Assembly (NCBI RefSeq): GCF_012516435.1
Contig: NZ_CP051216.1
Coordinates: forward strand, 3,471,669-3,535,668
Reading direction: 5' to 3'
Origin: Pseudodesulfovibrio sp. zrk46
GTDB lineage: Bacteria > Desulfobacterota > Desulfovibrionia > Desulfovibrionales > Desulfovibrionaceae
Length of the DNA stretch: 64,000 nt
Both the position numbers and the translations under genes were made by a program. The notes beneath the pieces are model-generated. The model ran no database searches. It was not told the DNA's origin and worked only from the letters and a program-made list of their open reading frames with translations. Numbering within the stretch: the stretch's first letter is position 1; each line of letters opens with the position of its first letter. Of the stretch, positions 44,275-52,725 are shown piece by piece.

Positions 44275-44313
44275 AAAAACGTAGGCGGTCCGGCTCATGC
44301 GGGACCGCCTACG
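44275..44313 (-). terminator. Terminator after the sulfite reductase genes
   Basis: CGTAGGCGGTCC pairs with GGACCGCCTACG, followed on the minus strand by TTTTTG. It ends the redox operon 30 bases beyond the reductase stop. Confidence 0.9.
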
Positions 44314-44342
44314 ATGCGTTCGATCAAATAATTCGGTGAGTC

Positions 44343-45002
44343 TTATAGAATAGCAGCCTTAACTGCGTCAATGCCAACCTTTTTAAGAAGCAGTGAAGAC
44401 CGGCTTCGCTTGGCTGAATTATCCTTATAATATTCCATAAACCGACCGACAAGTTCAATGGCTTCGGCTCGAGACAAGTCTTCGGCCAGTACGTCCGCAA
44501 TGCGCGGCTTACCCGAAGCATTACCGCCCACAACCATGGTCCACCCTTTCTTCTTGCCGATGAGACCAATATCACGCACATAACTTTCTGCGCAACACAT
44601 GGGACAACCAGACACTCCCACTTTGAGTTTGGCTGGCAGTTCTTTGCCCACAAACATTTCTTCAAGTTCTAAACCAAACCCAAGAGAATCACGCACACCG
44701 AATTTACAAACTTCAGTACCTGGACAGGCCTGAACATAGTGAACACACAAACCGACAGCCGGACCGATGTCCATCTTAAGATCCTCCCAAACAGCGTCGA
44801 CCTGCTCTTCTTCTAAGCCGACAAGAGCAATACGCTGACCGGAAGTAATCTTCATAATTGGTACTTCAAATTTTCTGCCGACACGGGCCAGAGCTTCGAG
44901 AACGTCAGGATTCACCAACCCCACAGGTGTACGAGGGACAATGGCGTAGGTCTTTTTGTCACGCTGAAGAATCGCTCCCTTGGGAGAACCTTTCTCACTC
45001 AT
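44343..45002 (-). CDS. Low-molecular-weight assimilatory-type sulfite reductase, copy 1
   Basis: A small siroheme-[4Fe-4S] reductase of 219 residues, the size of the known Desulfovibrio vulgaris assimilatory-type enzyme. The cluster ligands are all present: C93-x5-C99 (ACPGTEVC) and C133-x3-C137 (GCPMCC). The N-terminal part (TPVGLVNPDVLEALARVG, ITSGQRIAL) is the siroheme half-domain. It would reduce sulfite (or nitrite) with six electrons if the partner donor is available. It forms a tandem with a second copy upstream; its physiological role in sulfate reducers is unclear. Confidence 0.88.
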   Translation of the reverse strand: MSEKGSPKGAILQRDKKTYAIVPRTPVGLVNPDVLEALARVGRKFEVPIMKITSGQRIALVGLEEEQVDAVWEDLKMDIGPAVGLCVHYVQACPGTEVCKFGVRDSLGFGLELEEMFVGKELPAKLKVGVSGCPMCCAESYVRDIGLIGKKKGWTMVVGGNASGKPRIADVLAEDLSRAEAIELVGRFMEYYKDNSAKRSRSSLLLKKVGIDAVKAAIL

Positions 45003-45029
45003 TTCAGAAACTCCTATAAGAGAAGATAA

Positions 45030-45695
45030 TTACGAGCCATGTATGGCTTCCAATACCGCATCGAAGCCGACACGCTCGACAAATCGCGCAGTGCGTTCTT
45101 TCTTTTTGGCGTTTTCACGGTAAAAATCAAGTGCTTTACCGATGACAGCAAAGGCCTCTTCTTCGTTCAAACCTTCACCCAGCACGTCAGCCTTGCGCAC
45201 GGTCTTGCCGGCGTTGCCGCCAAAGACCACGGTCCACCCTTTCTTAGTGCCAACCAACCCAATATCCCGAACAAAGGGCTCAGCACAGCACATGGAGCAT
45301 CCAGCAACACCGGACTTTAACTTTGCAGGCAGATCAAAAGTGTTAAGAAAATCCCTTAGCTTAGCAGCAAAGGCAAAAGAATCCTGCATACCTAATCGAC
45401 ACGCCCGGGTGCCAGGACATGCCTGCACAAAGTATTTACAAGTATCCCCGATATTACCAAGACGCTCAACCACGTCCTGTAAATGATTCACCGGGATATC
45501 GAGCAACTGGATGCTCTGCTTGCCAGTCACCCGGATGCCGGGCAGACCAAACTCCTTTACCACACCGTTAATGACGTCCAATTGCTCGGCAGAAACATCG
45601 CCCAACTTTGTCCGGGCTATAAGAGAATAACGCCCTTTACCACAAGGACGGCAGGCCCCCTCGGGCAATGTTTTGATATATTCTTCTATTTCCAT
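45030..45695 (-). CDS. Low-molecular-weight assimilatory-type sulfite reductase, copy 2
   Basis: A second siroheme-[4Fe-4S] protein, 221 residues, with the four ligands C93, C99, C133 and C137 at exactly the same numbers as in copy 1 when ATG 45695 is used, which supports that start. It carries an extra pair in its N-terminus (EGACRPCGKG, C15 and C18) that copy 1 lacks. The frame is open upstream to 45758, but the start there would add a hydrophobic lead without signal. The two copies differ clearly in sequence, so they are old paralogs and not a recent duplication. Confidence 0.85.
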   Translation of the reverse strand: MEIEEYIKTLPEGACRPCGKGRYSLIARTKLGDVSAEQLDVINGVVKEFGLPGIRVTGKQSIQLLDIPVNHLQDVVERLGNIGDTCKYFVQACPGTRACRLGMQDSFAFAAKLRDFLNTFDLPAKLKSGVAGCSMCCAEPFVRDIGLVGTKKGWTVVFGGNAGKTVRKADVLGEGLNEEEAFAVIGKALDFYRENAKKKERTARFVERVGFDAVLEAIHGS

Positions 45696-45735
45696 TGGCA
45701 TCTCTTGGTACATTTTGATTGAGTAAAGTAAAAAT

Positions 45736-45775
45736 CCAATCCCGACGCACGGTTTCATACCACGCGCGGGATTGG
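45736..45775 (-). terminator. Hairpin, likely terminator, between cupin and sulfite reductase genes
   Basis: CCAATCCCG and CGGGATTGG (9 bp) enclose a partly paired GC-rich segment, and on the minus strand TTTTTACTTT follows. It may partly separate the ferredoxin-cupin genes from the reductase genes. Confidence 0.65.
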
Positions 45776-45814
45776 AATAATAGCTTCAAGTAAGCAGGTT
45801 TATTATCCATCGAT

Positions 45815-46132
45815 TTAAATCGGAGGAGCAATAGTGACCAGCACACGCATGTCGGTGATGGCCTTGACTCCGTGCGGTTCCGCAATCTCGGACACCAATA
45901 CATCACCGATATGGGCAGGCATGGACACACCATCTGCGCCGAGGAATTCGCCCTCACCTTCCAGGATAGTCAAGGTCAGCTCCCCTTCCAAATCATGGGA
46001 GTGAACTGGCAGTTGCTGTCCTGCCTTGAAGTTGAAGTTGATCACCTTCATGAACTCCGATTCATGAACCAAATAGTTGGAAAAGGTCAAATCCTTGAAA
46101 CCATGTTCTTCAAACAGTTCTATCTTCTTCAT
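45815..46132 (-). CDS. Cupin-domain protein
   Basis: A 105-residue single-domain cupin: VHSHDLEGELTLTILEGEGEF (metal-binding histidines and a glutamate) and EPHGVKAI as the second motif. Such proteins bind metal and small molecules; which one is unknown. AAGGAGG precedes ATG 46132. It is in the same direction as and 15 bases after the ferredoxin, and appears part of the redox cluster. Confidence 0.82.
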   Translation of the reverse strand: MKKIELFEEHGFKDLTFSNYLVHESEFMKVINFNFKAGQQLPVHSHDLEGELTLTILEGEGEFLGADGVSMPAHIGDVLVSEIAEPHGVKAITDMRVLVTIAPPI

Positions 46133-46147
46133 GTCCAGCCTCCTTGG

Positions 46148-46936
46148 CTAGAAATTCAGCGGAACCATCTCTAGGACGCCGCCAGTACGGGAAATTGTCA
46201 CACGGGTGGTTGAAGGAGCCTTTCCTGCACGCTTCACAGCTTCACCGAGAATAGTACTCATAGAAGAGCAGCACGGCACTTCCATTTCCAGCACAGTGAT
46301 AGACTTTAAGTCATTCTCACCGATGATTGCAGCCAACTTCTCAACGTACTCCATCTGGTTGTCGAACTTGGGGCACCCCATCAAGACCACACGGCCAGCC
46401 AGGAACTTGGAGTGGTAATCAGGACAGGCAACAGGCACACAGTCAGCAGTCAGCAGCAGATCAGCCTCTTTAAGGAACGGTGCTGCCGGAGGCACAAGGC
46501 GCAGCTGTACAGGCCAGTGACTCAGAGCTGAACCGGCTGCCGGAGCCTGTGCTGCAGGGATATTAGCCTGACCACAGGGACTCAAGGACTGCACGGCTGA
46601 GCCGGGGCAACCGCCCATAGGCTTAGGGCCGCCCGCAGGCTTATCCAGACGCAAGCTCTCGGGGCTAGGCATGTGATCGGGGACCGCACGGCCCTGCGAC
46701 TTCAGGTGTTCGGCAACAGCTTCGGGGTCAAAATCCTCTGCATCGCGGACTTCCACCTTGAGCGCACCAGTAGGGCAATCTCCCAGACATGCGCCCAGAC
46801 CGTCACAATAGATTTCCTTCACGAGCTTTGCCTTGCCATCCACAATGGCCAGAGCGCCTTCCTCACAAGAGGGAACGCATTCACCGCAACCGTTACACAA
46901 ATCTTCGTCGATGGTGATCATTTTTCTCAGAGCCAT
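46148..46936 (-). CDS. Ferredoxin-type redox protein with C-terminal cysteine-rich domain
   Basis: A 262-residue protein. The N-terminal ferredoxin part has one full cluster motif (C14, C17, C20, C24) and a second one, C44-x5-C50-x3-C54 in YCDGLGACLGDCP, where the second cysteine is replaced by Leu; the CDGLGAC form occurs in related proteins. A Pro/Gly/Cys-rich linker leads to a C-terminal domain with ADCVPVACPDYH, MGCPKFDN and VPCCSSM. Such ferredoxins often accompany hybrid cluster protein or nitrogen-stress genes. The C-terminal cysteines may hold a further cofactor. Confidence 0.8.
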   Translation of the reverse strand: MALRKMITIDEDLCNGCGECVPSCEEGALAIVDGKAKLVKEIYCDGLGACLGDCPTGALKVEVRDAEDFDPEAVAEHLKSQGRAVPDHMPSPESLRLDKPAGGPKPMGGCPGSAVQSLSPCGQANIPAAQAPAAGSALSHWPVQLRLVPPAAPFLKEADLLLTADCVPVACPDYHSKFLAGRVVLMGCPKFDNQMEYVEKLAAIIGENDLKSITVLEMEVPCCSSMSTILGEAVKRAGKAPSTTRVTISRTGGVLEMVPLNF

Positions 46937-46969
46937 AATGTATACCTCTCTCTGGTTTTCTCAATAAAA

Positions 46970-48286
46970 TTATATTCGTGCCACACCAAGGAAAATAGCG
47001 TGGAGACTCACAACAATTACAATGAACAAAGTTCGGGCATTTTCAGCAGAAAGGCCGGGGAGACGATAGCTGATCTGCTTATGCACACACGCGGACACAC
47101 AATCGCCACACATGGTGCAAGAGATGGCGGGCTTACCCAGTTTCACCCTGCTTTCGTCCAACGCGTTGTAGCGACACCTAGTGAAGCATGCTCCGCACTT
47201 AGTACAGTCGCTGCCCACACGAATTCGCCACGGAGAAATCTTGCCAAACACGTTTGCGACCAACCCCATAGGGCAGAAGGCCGTACAGTGGGTCATCATG
47301 CCCGCCTTGCGGGAGATGAAGACCATTATACCGACGCCAATCAATCCGAACACAGCAGCGTAGCTCACTGCGGTCACGCCCGGAATGCCCATGGACCGCA
47401 TCTGTAATGCGGCACCGATACATAGAATCAGCGTGATCATACGACTTGCCACACTCAACCGGCTGAGCAGCGCATTATGAGCTGGGCGCGGCCCCAAACG
47501 ACTCATGACATCATCCCATGCTCCAATGTAGCACAGATGACTGCACCATGCAGGTCCTACCAGTAACAAAGTTACGGAGAAGAGGATGATCATAAAGAAG
47601 CCCTCTCCCCGAAAAACCGGACCGGCAGCGATAAGCGCAGGTACAGGCAAGTGGAGGTTACCGGTCATAAGCATCTCGTTCATGCCCATCAAGCCCAATG
47701 CCAACTGCCCAAAAAAAACTGCGGAGAACATTGCCCAGAGACGAGGACGGCAGACTCGGTGTCCCTTAGGGGGCAACATCTTGCCGCCGATCCACTGTGC
47801 ATAGAAGCCAAGGAGCATGATTTCCAACCAGCCCCAGCCAGGAAAATATCTGTCCGCCAACAAGATGGGGAACGAAACCTTAGACCGGGCCACGGTGAGA
47901 CCAAACACCACCAATATGAACATGACAGCTCGGGTTGTCGCTTGTATTTCATTCCTGTCAAAGAACTCACGGCAGGTTTGGCCGAGCAGAGCCCAAATCG
48001 CCAAGGCATCAAAAACGATAAGTCCGCCCATTATGTACGCCAGACGCTTCCAAGGCATATCCAAAGCCTGCCTGAAACGAATAAACTCCACGGTTGTATC
48101 AGCCCATATACATCCGCCCCACAACAATGTCGCTATGAGGATCAACCTGACCCAAGCCTGGCGGGTGAATATCAATCCGATCATGAGCGCGAAGGCTGCA
48201 GTCAGTCCGAAGTCGCCTTGCCGAAGAGCATGCGCTCCCAAAAGCAACAACGCGAAGATGGGTATAGCCAGAATGGATCGCTTCAT
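46970..48286 (-). CDS. Membrane polyferredoxin (NapH/NosR/CcoG-like)
   Basis: A 438-residue inner-membrane protein with about eight to ten hydrophobic segments, a CxxxC pair in the membrane region (WCSHLCYIGAWD) and two cytoplasmic ferredoxin motifs near the C-terminus (CTKCGACFTRC and CTMCGDCVSAC), plus another HCTAFCPMG motif. This layout suits electron transfer from the quinone pool to soluble partners, such as the ferredoxin and reductases downstream. It is first in the operon, 33 bases before the ferredoxin gene. Confidence 0.83.
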   Translation of the reverse strand: MKRSILAIPIFALLLLGAHALRQGDFGLTAAFALMIGLIFTRQAWVRLILIATLLWGGCIWADTTVEFIRFRQALDMPWKRLAYIMGGLIVFDALAIWALLGQTCREFFDRNEIQATTRAVMFILVVFGLTVARSKVSFPILLADRYFPGWGWLEIMLLGFYAQWIGGKMLPPKGHRVCRPRLWAMFSAVFFGQLALGLMGMNEMLMTGNLHLPVPALIAAGPVFRGEGFFMIILFSVTLLLVGPAWCSHLCYIGAWDDVMSRLGPRPAHNALLSRLSVASRMITLILCIGAALQMRSMGIPGVTAVSYAAVFGLIGVGIMVFISRKAGMMTHCTAFCPMGLVANVFGKISPWRIRVGSDCTKCGACFTRCRYNALDESRVKLGKPAISCTMCGDCVSACVHKQISYRLPGLSAENARTLFIVIVVSLHAIFLGVARI

Positions 48287-48335
48287 TTCTCGTTTCCTTC
48301 GCCCTCAATATGGAGATTTTTTTTGACGGGAACCA

Positions 48336-48347
48336 TGACTTAGGTCA
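48336..48347 (+). promoter_or_regulatory. Candidate Crp/Fnr-type operator in the divergent region
   Basis: TGAC-TTAG-GTCA, a palindromic half-site pair with four bases between, 50 bases from each start codon. Its position and form fit a site for the adjacent Crp/Fnr protein acting on both directions. A partial repeat TTGACGGGAA precedes it. Confidence 0.42.
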
Positions 48348-48389
48348 ACTTATGCAAATCACATCACAAAATCAGGAGACTTTTTTGAA

Positions 48390-49064
48390 ATGGACAAACT
48401 GGACGCCGTTAAATCCGTAATGTTTTTCGAGGGTTTGCCTCAAGAGAAATTCAACAAGCTTGCAGAAATATCCATTATAAAAAAGTATGACAAGGGACAG
48501 ATTCTTTTTGAAGCAGATGTCCCCGCAAATGGTTTTTTTGCTCCTATAAAAGGACGCGTGAAAATTTTCCGAACATCTCCTTCTGGCAAAGAGCAAATTC
48601 TACACGTCTTTGGTCCAGGTGAAGCCTTTGGTGAGGTTCCTGTGTTTGAAGGAGGCACCTTCCCTGCCCACGGTCAGGCCATCGAGAAATGTGAAGCCCT
48701 GTTCTTCCCTCGCAGAGAATTTGAGAACATGATCAAAGAAGACCCAGATCTCGCCATGAAAATGATGGCAATGCTTGCCCAGAAGCTTAGAATTCTTGTA
48801 AATAAGATTGATGACCTCAGCCTCAAAGAGGCTCCCTCTAGAGTGGCCTCTTATTTACTCTTACTCCGCTCTTCACAAGAATCTGATACTTTCAAACTAG
48901 ATCTCCCCAAAGGCCAAATAGCCTTCTACCTCGGAACTATTCAGGAAACCCTTTCACGTATATTTAAAAAATTCAGCGAACAAGAAATTATTGAAATCAA
49001 CGGCAAAGAAATCACGATCTTGAACATGGCTGAATTAGAAGAGATCGCCAATGAAGGCCGCTAA
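48390..49064 (+). CDS. Crp/Fnr-family transcriptional regulator (HcpR-like)
   Basis: A 224-residue regulator: N-terminal cyclic-nucleotide-binding fold (about 10-120, with GGTFPAHGQAIEKCEALFF) and C-terminal helix-turn-helix (KGQIAFYLGTIQETLSRIF, about 175-195). No N-terminal Fnr-type cysteine cluster is visible, and the cAMP-binding residues are not all kept, so it may bind heme or another ligand as HcpR does. HcpR of this group controls hybrid cluster protein and ferredoxin genes in nitrosative stress; the divergent redox operon is the obvious target. GGAG precedes ATG 48390. Confidence 0.82.
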   Translation: MDKLDAVKSVMFFEGLPQEKFNKLAEISIIKKYDKGQILFEADVPANGFFAPIKGRVKIFRTSPSGKEQILHVFGPGEAFGEVPVFEGGTFPAHGQAIEKCEALFFPRREFENMIKEDPDLAMKMMAMLAQKLRILVNKIDDLSLKEAPSRVASYLLLLRSSQESDTFKLDLPKGQIAFYLGTIQETLSRIFKKFSEQEIIEINGKEITILNMAELEEIANEGR

Positions 49065-49097
49065 AGTAATAATATGAGCCTGCTTAACGTTATTCAT

Positions 49098-49127
49098 AAA
49101 AAAGGGGAGCATGATGCTCCCCTTTTT
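49098..49127. terminator. Terminator between the regulator and the binding protein
   Basis: AAGGGGAGC pairs with GCTCCCCTT around ATGAT, with A and T runs on both sides, so it serves both convergent genes. Confidence 0.85.
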
Positions 49128-49145
49128 CTTCTCTATCAAATCAAA

Positions 49146-49997
49146 CTAGTGATCATATTGTTTGGCGTACTCGGCATCGTTATACATACCTTCACCATAC
49201 AAATCTTTTCCATAATTTTCGATGATTGCTTGACCATCTTTCGATCCGAGGAAGTTAATAAACTTCATAGCAAGTTCATGATTCGGCGCCCCATTAGGCA
49301 TAGCGAGAGCGTGGTATGTATTGATGAGGAACGGATCTCCACGAAACAACACTTTCAGATTACCCATCTCTTTCTTACCGGCAACCCAAGTGCTGCTATC
49401 GGTCATAAAATAACCATTTATTTCATTCGCTTGCTTCAAAGTAGCCATCATAAATGCCTTGGTGATGATATACCAATCACCTGAAGGTATGATGCCAGCC
49501 TTACCCCAAATAGCAAGTTCCTTCTTATTGGTTCCAGAATTATCACCACGAGACATAAAAGGATGCTTAGCTTTGGCAATACGGGCATAGGCATCAGCAG
49601 CAGTCTTGGCCTTGGAGATGCCTGCGGGATCATTCTTAGGACCAACAATATAAAATTCATTTGAACCAATCAAAGTTCGTCCAACAGCCCAACCATCTTT
49701 CACAGCCAGCTTCTCTGCGGCAGGAGCATGCACCATACAAGCATCAACCTGCCCAGCTTTGAGAAGTTTGAGAGATTTACCTGATCCGGCCTTCACCCAA
49801 CACATGGTGGTCCCATGCTTGGCGTTAAAGGCTTCAGCCAAGACTTTCAGTAGGCCAAGTTCTCCGGGGCTGCCTGTGGCCACCTTGTAAACAACTTTGC
49901 CGTCGCCATAAGATGACTTACACGTCACATCGCTGGCATTCGCCATTGCTACCATCAACAACAACATAAGAGAGATCAAAGCCAAATGTTTCATCAT
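49146..49997 (-). CDS. tupA: TupA-like tungstate/molybdate ABC transporter substrate-binding protein
   Basis: A 283-residue periplasmic protein with an N-terminal signal peptide (LMLLLMVAMANA). The TupA/PstS-like features are VATGSPGELGLLKVLAEAF, VDACMVHAPAAEKL, DPAGI and SRGDNSGTNKKELAIW. Tungstate and molybdate are needed for formate dehydrogenases and aldehyde oxidoreductases of sulfate reducers. No permease or ATPase gene is next to it, so these are elsewhere. ATG 49994 is an equally possible start (GGAG seven bases before). Confidence 0.8.
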   Translation of the reverse strand: MMKHLALISLMLLLMVAMANASDVTCKSSYGDGKVVYKVATGSPGELGLLKVLAEAFNAKHGTTMCWVKAGSGKSLKLLKAGQVDACMVHAPAAEKLAVKDGWAVGRTLIGSNEFYIVGPKNDPAGISKAKTAADAYARIAKAKHPFMSRGDNSGTNKKELAIWGKAGIIPSGDWYIITKAFMMATLKQANEINGYFMTDSSTWVAGKKEMGNLKVLFRGDPFLINTYHALAMPNGAPNHELAMKFINFLGSKDGQAIIENYGKDLYGEGMYNDAEYAKQYDH

Positions 49998-50135
49998 GTC
50001 ACTCCTTAAAGTTAGCTAGATGGAGCCCCAAGTAGCACAGAAAAACTATGCTGAATCGGACATAATACTCCTTAATATTTTGACACCATTGAAATATGAT
50101 TGAATTCACTAAGAGTATAAAACTGCAACGGAAAA

Positions 50136-50163
50136 AGCCCGCTACGCAAATGCGTAGCGGGCT
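50136..50163 (-). terminator. Terminator of rpsT
   Basis: AGCCCGCTACGC and GCGTAGCGGGCT (12 bp, perfect) around AAAT, followed on the minus strand by TTTTTCC. Confidence 0.9.
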
Positions 50164-50191
50164 ACAAAAGACTGTAGCGACCTAATCGAAA

Positions 50192-50458
50192 CTAAGCTTC
50201 GATTTTGTTGATGGCAGTCTGAAGGCGAGAGATGCGGCGCTTAGCCTGGGAGGCGTGAATGACCTTCTTACGGGCAGCCTGGTCCAGGATAGAGGTAGCA
50301 ACCTTAAGGGCCTCATTGGCCTTTGCAATATCATTTTCCTCGATAGCAACACGAACAGCCTTAACGGTGTTCTTGATGCGGGTCTTGGAAATACGGTTGC
50401 GGGCGCGACGCTTCAAGCTCTGACGATGCCTTTTCAGGGCGGATTTGTGATTAGCCAA
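50192..50458 (-). CDS. rpsT: Ribosomal protein S20
   Basis: Small-subunit protein that binds the 5' domain of 16S rRNA. The 88-residue basic protein starts ANHKSALKRHRQSLKRRARN and is of normal length. The start codon is TTG 50458, with GGAG eight bases upstream and no ATG nearby. E. coli rpsT also starts with UUG, and that codon is part of its translational autoregulation, so the same control may act here. It has its own strong promoter and terminator. Confidence 0.96.
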   Translation of the reverse strand: MANHKSALKRHRQSLKRRARNRISKTRIKNTVKAVRVAIEENDIAKANEALKVATSILDQAARKKVIHASQAKRRISRLQTAINKIEA

Positions 50459-50531
50459 GGTAATTTCTCCTGATCAAATTTATTATCTATTAAAAAGCTA
50501 TTGCTTGCGATTCTTCCCAAAGGGAGTGCCT

Positions 50532-50559
50532 TTTATATGGACTCTCCCTCCGATGTCAA
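50532..50559 (-). promoter_or_regulatory. Promoter of rpsT
   Basis: On the minus strand TTGACA (50559-50554), 16 bases, TATAAA (50537-50532). It lies in the gap after the glyS stop, 75 bases before rpsT, leaving a leader of about 65 bases with a CTCCC-TTT-GGGAA hairpin. Confidence 0.85.
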
Positions 50560-50577
50560 GCATTTTCTAGACGAAAC

Positions 50578-52689
50578 CTAAACTTGCAACGCATTGAAAT
50601 CGGCAAGACGGCCCAGCTTATCTACCAGAGCCTTAAGCAGATTCAATCGATTCAAACGGACATCCACGTCATCGCACATGACCATAACATTATCGAAAAA
50701 AGCATCTACGGTTGGACGAAGTTCGCGCAGGAGCCCCATCAGGCCGGCAAAATCATTGCTCTCCCACAGATCGTCAAAACGAGGAGCCATCTCCTCCAAC
50801 TTTGTACCAAACGCGGCTTCAGCATCTCCCTCGAAAAGCTCAGGAGAATAGGCCCCTGACAGCTCCTGACCTGCCTCATCGCCCTGCTTGCGAATGATGT
50901 TGGCAGCACGTTTAAAAGTCAGTACGGCCTGTTCAAAATCCTCTTCTTTAGTGAAATCGGACAACGCTTCAAGGCGAACTTTGAGGGTACGAATATCATT
51001 GAAGTCTGCACTCAGAGCTGCATCAACAGCACGGGTGTCAAAGCCCATGCCTGTGAAGTAGGCACGGAGACGTTGCCCAAAGAAATCCAACAGGTTGACG
51101 AAAGATTCATCCTGCTCAACCTTCCACTTGATATCTTTGCTGTATGCGTCTTGGGCGGCCTTGATAAAAACCTTCAGGTCGATATCCAGCTCATGTTCCA
51201 TGATGATACGGGCGATACCAAGAGCACAGCGGCGGAGCGCATATGGATCGTTGGCTCCGGTAGGCTTTTTACCCAGACCAAAGCATCCAGCCATTGTGTC
51301 GACCTTATCGGCCATGGATACAAGTGCACCAGAAAGACTGGACGGCACCGGAGTCTCTGGACCAGCAGGCAGGTACTGTTCGTAGATACCGCGCGAAACA
51401 ATCTCACTCTTTCCAGCGCGTTCAGCGTAAATACCACCCATCTTACCTTGCAAGGAATCAAACTCGATAACCATCTCGGAAACGAGATCCGCCTTAGAAA
51501 GACGTCCGGCCTCGGCGTACTTTTCAATCTCGCCAGGCAAAATAGACTTGGATTCACCCAGCTTTTCAGCAAGCTTGCCACACAGGATCTCAATACGACG
51601 GGCCTTGTCGCCCACTGAGCCCAATGGACCAAGGAAGACCACATTTTCGAGCTTATCGAGCCAAGTCTGGAATTTAACCTTAGTATCAGCTTCCCAGAAG
51701 AAGCGTGCATCCTCAAGGCGAGCCTTAAGCACTCGCTCCCACCCTTTCTTAACCAGAGCCACATCAGTGGGTTCCAAATTGAGGGTTGTCAAGAAGTGCG
51801 GCATAAGTTTGCCATCAGGTCCCTGCACACCAAAGGACTTCTGATGAGACTGCATGGAGGTCAGCAGAACCTCACGAGGCAGTTCAAGATAGAGGTCATC
51901 GATATCACCGATGATCGGCATGGGAAATTCAACAAGGTTGGCGACTTCTTCCAGCAAACCGTTAGTCCAGACAATTTCGCCCCCCAATTCTTTGGCGAGG
52001 CGGTTGCCCTCTTCCACGATGGTCTGCTTGCGAACCTCAGGGTCAATGACAACGTTGCAGTCATTCTCAATGATAGAAAAATAATCAGCAGTAGAATTGA
52101 CGGTATGCGGACCATGTCCCATAACGCGATGGCCACGGGTAGTGCGCCCTGCAGTCATGTTCTCAATGGAGAATTCCACGACATCGGCATCCAGCAATGC
52201 CAGCAGCCAACGTAGCGGACGACCGAAGGCGTAGTCATAATTGCCCCAGCGCATCTTCTTAGGGAAGGAAAGAACGGAAATAGCCTTGAGGCAAATTTCC
52301 GGGAGAATCTCAAAAGTCTTGCCACCACCGACAACCTTCCTAGCTGCCAAGTATTCCCCTTTACCGGTGTCCATCTTAAACAGATCGGCTTCATCGACAC
52401 CCTGGGTCTTCGCAAAACCAGCGCCAGCTTTGGTCAAGTTGCCCTCTTCATCATAGGCAATGCGAGTAGGCGGGCCTGTGACGGTCTCCTCTTCCTGACG
52501 CTGTGTGTCAGCAATGGTGGCTACATGCGCGGTGATGCGACGTGGCGTGGCATAAGTGGCCACTCCACCATTCTCCACCATGGCTTCATCCAGCAACTTG
52601 GCAAAGGTCTCTTTAAGTTCCGCAGCCAGCTTCGGCACAAAGCGAGCAGGCATTTCCTCGGTTCCGATTTCCAGTATGAATTCGGCCAT
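50578..52689 (-). CDS. glyS: Glycyl-tRNA synthetase beta subunit
   Basis: Together with GlyQ charges tRNA-Gly in the alpha2-beta2 bacterial type. The 703-residue protein begins with the family motif AEFILEIGTEEMPARFVPKL and has the tRNA-binding C-terminal part with FFDNVMVMCDDVDVRLNRLNLLK. Length is normal. Starts 36 bases after glyQ. Confidence 0.96.
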   Translation of the reverse strand: MAEFILEIGTEEMPARFVPKLAAELKETFAKLLDEAMVENGGVATYATPRRITAHVATIADTQRQEEETVTGPPTRIAYDEEGNLTKAGAGFAKTQGVDEADLFKMDTGKGEYLAARKVVGGGKTFEILPEICLKAISVLSFPKKMRWGNYDYAFGRPLRWLLALLDADVVEFSIENMTAGRTTRGHRVMGHGPHTVNSTADYFSIIENDCNVVIDPEVRKQTIVEEGNRLAKELGGEIVWTNGLLEEVANLVEFPMPIIGDIDDLYLELPREVLLTSMQSHQKSFGVQGPDGKLMPHFLTTLNLEPTDVALVKKGWERVLKARLEDARFFWEADTKVKFQTWLDKLENVVFLGPLGSVGDKARRIEILCGKLAEKLGESKSILPGEIEKYAEAGRLSKADLVSEMVIEFDSLQGKMGGIYAERAGKSEIVSRGIYEQYLPAGPETPVPSSLSGALVSMADKVDTMAGCFGLGKKPTGANDPYALRRCALGIARIIMEHELDIDLKVFIKAAQDAYSKDIKWKVEQDESFVNLLDFFGQRLRAYFTGMGFDTRAVDAALSADFNDIRTLKVRLEALSDFTKEEDFEQAVLTFKRAANIIRKQGDEAGQELSGAYSPELFEGDAEAAFGTKLEEMAPRFDDLWESNDFAGLMGLLRELRPTVDAFFDNVMVMCDDVDVRLNRLNLLKALVDKLGRLADFNALQV

Positions 52690-52725
52690 TTTAATACTCT
52701 TTTATTGTAAATTCGCGTGGTAAGC

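Noticed and set aside
46937-46969. Possible promoter between the polyferredoxin and ferredoxin genes
   Set aside because: The gap is 33 bases and shows only a ribosome binding site.
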